Made by a program: the position numbers and the translations under genes. The notes beneath the pieces were generated by a model. That model was not told the DNA's origin, made no database searches, and worked only from the letters and a program-made list of their open reading frames with translations. A stretch of 35,823 bases of DNA from positions 1 through 35,823 of the forward strand of contig QKCY01000375.1 in NCBI GenBank assembly GCA_003245525.1, written 5' to 3'. Numbering within the stretch: position 1 is the first letter of the stretch; each line of letters begins with the position of its first letter. The DNA comes from Victivallales bacterium (GTDB lineage Bacteria; Verrucomicrobiota; Lentisphaeria; Oligosphaerales; Lenti-02). Positions 33,201 to 35,823 of the stretch are shown here, in pieces.

Positions 33201-33266
33201 CTGACCGGGCACGTCGCCGTGGTCTGCCAGGCTGCCGACGGCACCACCCGGAGCCACGCCGAATAG
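30255..33266 (+). CDS. Heparinase II/III family lyase with inserted carbohydrate-binding domain
   Basis: A 1003-residue secreted protein; GGAG lies eight bases before the ATG and residues 1-17 form a signal peptide. Residues 20-172 are a galactose-binding-like domain. Residues 178-235 start the lyase (LAAAKAAVLQHFRER, KWRFDWRERP). A stretch at about 244-393 repeats the binding domain, but with its second half first. The lyase barrel resumes at ADKADQLLKHIYGG (397) and shows GNWVTMECNGLGHLG and TTHYHQVSLENF (likely Tyr/His catalysis), and a C-terminal beta domain with GTGHQHEDKLSLYIHALGRE (metal or catalytic His). Families of this type cleave uronate-containing polysaccharides such as alginate, heparin or ulvan; the substrate is not readable here. 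A hairpin at 33283-33300 may end the transcript. Confidence 0.85.
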   Translation: MRLPLAMLFATLSLLAAPRPNLIVWDGESTKGVEGVELDRTVKRVGEASIHWRNHPEVPAFRLDDIPHDWSGYHVLRFWLHSAQPSNTKCMLLVHSENEATEGGDYWGYGIPLNFSGWRQFSFPIATDSGASRSPRGWDHVDGISFTAAGWGNVPRPESDLHIDDIHLVYDPPRPGPLMTDDQFFAELDLARPELAAVRRAVEAGDLAAAKAAVLQHFRERQSPKWRFDWRERPTDLPPLKPGTEGWDYYGIGFKVDWTGWKEFVFPLADWKVSREPQGWHYITDLRISSTYNNHTPKPETHLVFDDMRLEGGKPFVLGDFEGDDGFAHWPDFAPEATPGRTGEVAGGWIASRKPDVRAVGIPRDWRPYRALRCRIYSAKATGDEITLLADSDIRSADKADQLLKHIYGGYFLGEDINWESNNRKPTEPDFTREWTYGLNRFVQWRTLGEAYWATGDEKYAREWIAEMRDWVEDNPYPRFTTGNESLTWRTIEAGIRTSSTWPDSLMYFLGSPSLQPDDLVVFLKSWIEHAHHLMRITLEHPEHGGNWVTMECNGLGHLGVLLPECKDAPLWLKTASDRLGVELDRQVYPDGAQKELTTHYHQVSLENFVALYKFAAANGTPLADSYLANLERMYGYDLKAMDPEGMLPPLNDAGRTPVRQLLQEGAELFDREDFLWAATQGRKGTMPDFTSVAMPYAGQYAMRSGWEPDARFCLFESGPYGTGHQHEDKLSLYIHALGRELLSEGGNYRYDQSTYRRYVRSTWAHNTILVDGENQHRGGLRDLYETAKPLDNLWLHNDLFAAADGVYRSGYGPKRAIQVQHERTVVFLHDNYWVVLDRLHGDGEHAFDILWNLKAKAAEQLPGSLAAHGTDPDVANLLVTPAAVSGLKLEIVTGRENPPLGFSPAASRTPIPVLDYQLKTACPVTLAWVLTPYRGEPPQVSVTTREVAGGTVLTVTRPGGTDEIFVAARGQTGTAVLAGQSLTGHVAVVCQAADGTTRSHAE

Positions 33267-33282
33267 CCACTCCACCGGGAGC

Positions 33283-33300
33283 GCCGCCATCCTTGGCGGC
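33283..33300 (+). terminator. Hairpin after the lyase gene
   Basis: GCCGCCA-TCCT-TGGCGGC, 7-bp stem, 16 bp after the stop, followed by ATCTTCCTCT. No clean T-run. Confidence 0.45.
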
Positions 33301-33342
33301 ATCTTCCTCTGGCGGGGCAGGCGTCCTCACCGGGAACACTGG

Positions 33343-33378
33343 GTGGACGAAGTGGACAACGTGGACGAAGTGGACGGG
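33343..33378. repeat. 9-bp tandem repeat GTGGACGAA, four copies
   Basis: Copies at 33343, 33352, 33361 and 33370; the first and third are identical, the others differ in the last three bases (AAC, GGG). Same unit length as the tract at 13561-13605, but unrelated sequence. It lies in a convergent gap. Confidence 0.8.
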
Positions 33379-33421
33379 ACTGGCAGCCAGTAGCACCGGC
33401 CTAGCAGGCGGGACGCCTGCG
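33379..33421. repeat. Probable dispersed intergenic element next to a gene stop
   Basis: Contains ACTGGC-A-GCCAGT (33379-33391) and GCAGGCG-GGA-CGCCTGC (33404-33420), and ends exactly at the stop of the YkgJ-type gene. Phrases like GTAGCGCAGGCGTCCCGCC recur in many PVC genomes from memory; this cannot be verified within the window, where it occurs once. Confidence 0.4.
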
Positions 33422-33796
33422 CTACGGCGAGACGGTAGCCTGTTCCTGCCTCAACCACGCATCCAACTCTTCCGGCGTATGGAACGTGTGGACGAAGAGT
33501 GTACCCGTGGACTCGCAAGGATCGTCTTTCCGCGGGTAGTCGCGGCAGATCTGGGGCCGGTTTTCGTACTGGAGACACTTCCCATCCTTGCCAATCCGTT
33601 CGCAGGGATTGTCGAAGGAGAGGTACCAGATCCCCTCCGGGTCCACCAGGGCCCGCACGCCCTGATGGAGCAGATACCAGCGCATATCCTCGTAGTCGTC
33701 CTCCGTTTGCGGGGTGGCGACCTTGAGGGCCATATACCGACAGCACCGCGCATTGCATTGCGCACACGGCAGAGGCTTCCGCAGTTGGCGAGCCAT
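33422..33796 (-). CDS. YkgJ-family cysteine-cluster protein, copy 1
   Basis: 124 residues from the ATG at 33796 (GGAG seven bases upstream). LPCAQCNARCCRYM carries the C-x2-C-x3-CC motif; further Cys in DNPCERIGKDGKCLQYENRPQICRDYP complete the pattern of the UPF0153/YkgJ (CxxCxxxCC) family, thought to bind zinc or an iron-sulfur cluster. No function is proven for the family. It is paralogous to the next gene, with 230 bp between them; that gap has only short inverted repeats (for example CGGCTC/GAGCCG at 33868-33885). Its stop abuts a probable dispersed repeat. Confidence 0.85.
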   Translation of the reverse strand: MARQLRKPLPCAQCNARCCRYMALKVATPQTEDDYEDMRWYLLHQGVRALVDPEGIWYLSFDNPCERIGKDGKCLQYENRPQICRDYPRKDDPCESTGTLFVHTFHTPEELDAWLRQEQATVSP

Positions 33797-34026
33797 ACTC
33801 ACACTCCACGAAAGGCAGATTGTTCGTCGACGTTGGGTTGGCGGGCTGGCCGGGCGCGATTTGGGCACGGCTCCAGGTCGAGCCGCCTGCCTGCCGCTAC
33901 CGGTTATCCTACCGGGGCGGAACCAGACGCCAGGGAAACCCCTGTTGCTGAATACAAGGCTTACGAATGTAGCCGTTCCGCCCCCAACTGCCAGAGTCCA
34001 TCCCCACGAAATCTGCGCGCCGGGAG

Positions 34027-34389
34027 CTAGTGCCTATTGGCCCGCCGCCAGGCGTCGAATTCCTCGACGGTGGCAAACTCGGCCACGAACAGCCCGCCCT
34101 CGAACTCGCAGGGGTCCTTGCCGTGGGGGTAGCTGCGGCAGAGCAAGGGACGATGCTCGTAGTCCCGACAACGTCCGTCCTCGCCCAGCCATTCGCAGGG
34201 GCTGTCGAAGGCCACCAGCCAGTCGCCCTCGCGGTCGATCAGCACCCGCACGTTCCGATGGAGGAGGTACCAGCGCACATCGTCGTAGTCCTCCTCCGTC
34301 TCGGGGGTGTCCACTTCCACCGCCATGTAGCGGCAGCAGAGGGCGTTGCACTCGGCGCAGGGCAAGGTTCTCTTGGGTCGACGCGCCAT
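34027..34389 (-). CDS. YkgJ-family cysteine-cluster protein, copy 2
   Basis: 120 residues: LPCAECNALCCRYM (C-x2-C-x3-CC), the shared segment TEEDYDDVRWYLLHRNVRVLID, and DSPCEWLGEDGRCRDYEHRPLLCRSYP. It matches copy 1 along its length, so the pair arose by duplication and has since diverged. The ATG is only four bases after the stop of the GH92 gene and has just a weak GGGG upstream, so translation is probably coupled to GH92. Why a Cys-cluster protein should be coupled to a mannosidase is unclear. Confidence 0.85.
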   Translation of the reverse strand: MARRPKRTLPCAECNALCCRYMAVEVDTPETEEDYDDVRWYLLHRNVRVLIDREGDWLVAFDSPCEWLGEDGRCRDYEHRPLLCRSYPHGKDPCEFEGGLFVAEFATVEEFDAWRRANRH

Positions 34390-34393
34390 CGGG

Positions 34394-35823
34394 CTACCCC
34401 ACGAACGGCTGGTTGGACATAGACGGCGGGAAATGGGCGGGATCGCTTCCCCAGGCCCGATTGGGGCGCGGGCCCATGGTCAGGCGCAAGGTGCCGCCCT
34501 GGGCAATCTGATCGTGGCCGAACCAGGCACCGGGCAGGGCTTCTCCGTTCAGTTCGGCACCCTGGATGTACTTGTTCTGCCGCGAGGCCCCGGGGGCTTC
34601 CACCACCAGTTCGGCCCCGGAGCTCAGACGGAGCGTGGCCCGTTCGAACAATGGACTGCCCAACACGTAGACCGGACGACCGGGAGTGACCGGGTAGAAC
34701 CCGAGGGCGCTGAACACCGCCCAGGAGGTCAGGCCGCCCCCGTCCTCGTCGCCGCAGATGCCCATCGGGGCGTCCGTATACCACAGGTCGAGCAATGCGC
34801 GGACCCGCTTCGCCGTCTTCCACGGACTACCGCAGTAGGCGTAGAAGTAGGGCACATGGAGGCTGGGTTCGTTGCCCATGGCGAACTGGCCCACCCGCCC
34901 GGTGGCGTCGGGGAACTGGTTGAAGTAGGCCCAGGGCGAGGTGCCCGGAGCTTCGCGGAAGAGCTGGTCGAGCCGCCTCTCGAAGGTCTCACAACCGCCC
35001 ATCAACTCCGCCAGTCCAGCGGGATCGTGGATCACGTCCCAGAGGTAGGTCCAGCCGTTGTTCTCGTCGAAGTAGTCGCGCGCACCGGGTCCGCCCGAGA
35101 ACTTCGGATCGAAGGGCGCGATCCAGGCACCCGATTCGTCGCGCGGCGCGAAGAAGCCACTGGCGGGATTGTAGGACTTGCGGTACCAGTTGGCGCGGTC
35201 GAGGAAGAAGGCGGCGTCCGTCTCCTCCCCGGCAGCGCGGGCGAGCTGGGCCAGGCACCAGTCGTCGTAGGCCCGGCCAAGCGCCACCGCCACGCACTGA
35301 CGCTTCTCAAAGGGATGGACCGCCTCCACCGTCTCCTTGGCCCCCACCGGGAGGGCAGGGAAATAGCCATGGCGGTGATAATGCCGATCCAGTTCCGTGG
35401 CCGGACCCGCCCGCCAGGGCAACATGGTTTCCGCCAGCGCGAACTCGCGCAGGCCGGCATAGACCGTGGGCAGGTCGAAGCCGCGCAGGCCCTTCGTCCA
35501 GGCGTCTGCGAAGACGGCGGTCACATGGTGCCCGTTCATGATCGGGAAGTTGCCGTCGATCTTGGGGAAATAGGGCATCCGCCCGCTCTCCTCGAAGATC
35601 CGCTGGTAGGAGCGGAGCCGGGCTGACTCCCGCTTGCCATCGATCAGCACATGCAGCGGATGCATGGCCCGGAAGGTATCCCAAATCCAGTCGTCGGTGA
35701 ACTGGGGGATGCCGCCATCCGGCCGCGCCTCGCCAAGGTAGGGGCTGAAATAGTGCCCGTCCTCCGAGTACTCGTACATCCGCTCACAGCAACGGTACAG
35801 GGCCGAGTAGAACACCCGCCGCT
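34394..35823 (-). CDS. GH92 alpha-mannosidase (5' end beyond the window)
   Basis: The 3' part, about 476 codons, of a gene that continues past the right edge; the frame stays open there (RRVFYSALYRC), so the GTG at 35815 is internal. GH92 is recognised from FYSALYRC, FTDDWIWDTFRAMHPLHVLI, HYHRHGYFPALP, DYFDENNGWTYLWDVIHD (Glu in the catalytic-acid region), FAMGNEPSLHVPYFY, and GDEDGGGLTSWAVFSALGFYPVTPG. Members are calcium-dependent inverting exo-alpha-mannosidases acting on N-glycans or yeast-type mannan, often exported; the export signal is not in view. With GH130 elsewhere in the window, mannose-containing glycans are a likely food source. A YkgJ-type gene is coupled behind it. Confidence 0.9.
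   Translation of the reverse strand, partial: RRVFYSALYRCCERMYEYSEDGHYFSPYLGEARPDGGIPQFTDDWIWDTFRAMHPLHVLIDGKRESARLRSYQRIFEESGRMPYFPKIDGNFPIMNGHHVTAVFADAWTKGLRGFDLPTVYAGLREFALAETMLPWRAGPATELDRHYHRHGYFPALPVGAKETVEAVHPFEKRQCVAVALGRAYDDWCLAQLARAAGEETDAAFFLDRANWYRKSYNPASGFFAPRDESGAWIAPFDPKFSGGPGARDYFDENNGWTYLWDVIHDPAGLAELMGGCETFERRLDQLFREAPGTSPWAYFNQFPDATGRVGQFAMGNEPSLHVPYFYAYCGSPWKTAKRVRALLDLWYTDAPMGICGDEDGGGLTSWAVFSALGFYPVTPGRPVYVLGSPLFERATLRLSSGAELVVEAPGASRQNKYIQGAELNGEALPGAWFGHDQIAQGGTLRLTMGPRPNRAWGSDPAHFPPSMSNQPFVG

Overview
The window is G+C-rich bacterial DNA, most likely from a free-living or gut-type member of the PVC group, with Lentisphaerota as the best guess. The reasons are a prepilin-like protein of the H-X9-DG kind whose N-terminus is [19 protein letters not shown], several secreted sulfatase, glycosidase and beta-helix enzymes, secreted SUMF1-like and 'GWNLISLP'-type proteins, and 9-bp tandem repeat tracts between genes. 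This is family-level recognition, not a marker-gene assignment. No rRNA, tRNA, CRISPR, transposase or phage gene was seen.

Region 1 (1-7476) looks like one envelope module. It starts with the 3' end of a gene for a Cys protein built of T-x-C-P heptads. Two large paralogous membrane proteins follow; their N-terminal membrane part resembles an exosortase core without the catalytic Cys, and their soluble part resembles DUF4350/GATase-like domains. Next comes an anchored protein with a BamE-like C-terminus, and then a convergent secreted helical-repeat protein. I know no described system with this composition.

Region 2 (7477-23885) is a polysaccharide-use region. A GH130 mannoside phosphorylase gene diverges from a secreted SUMF1/InlB-repeat protein and a GH36 alpha-galactosidase, with a well-formed sigma70-type promoter and dyads between them. 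On the minus strand follow two secreted parallel beta-helix proteins and a Tat-exported sulfatase, probably one operon. Divergent from these are a coiled-coil porin and a UROD-family protein.

Region 3 (23886-30142) is mixed core metabolism. Three tandem PLDc_N-like membrane peptides sit in a duplicated segment that still carries copies of the 3' end of the UROD gene. Then come acetolactate synthase (ilvB), preceded by an apparent classical attenuator (promoter, leader peptide with four consecutive Val codons, terminator), 3-phosphoglycerate dehydrogenase (serA), a divergent prepilin-like gene and a DJ-1/PfpI protein.

Region 4 (30143-35823) returns to glycans: a heparinase II/III-type lyase with what looks like a circularly permuted carbohydrate-binding domain inserted in it, a dispersed repeat, two tandem YkgJ-type Cys-cluster proteins and the 3' part of a GH92 alpha-mannosidase gene. 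GH130, GH36 and GH92 together point to galactomannan or mannose-containing glycans; the sulfatase, lyase and beta-helix enzymes point to acidic or sulfated polysaccharides.
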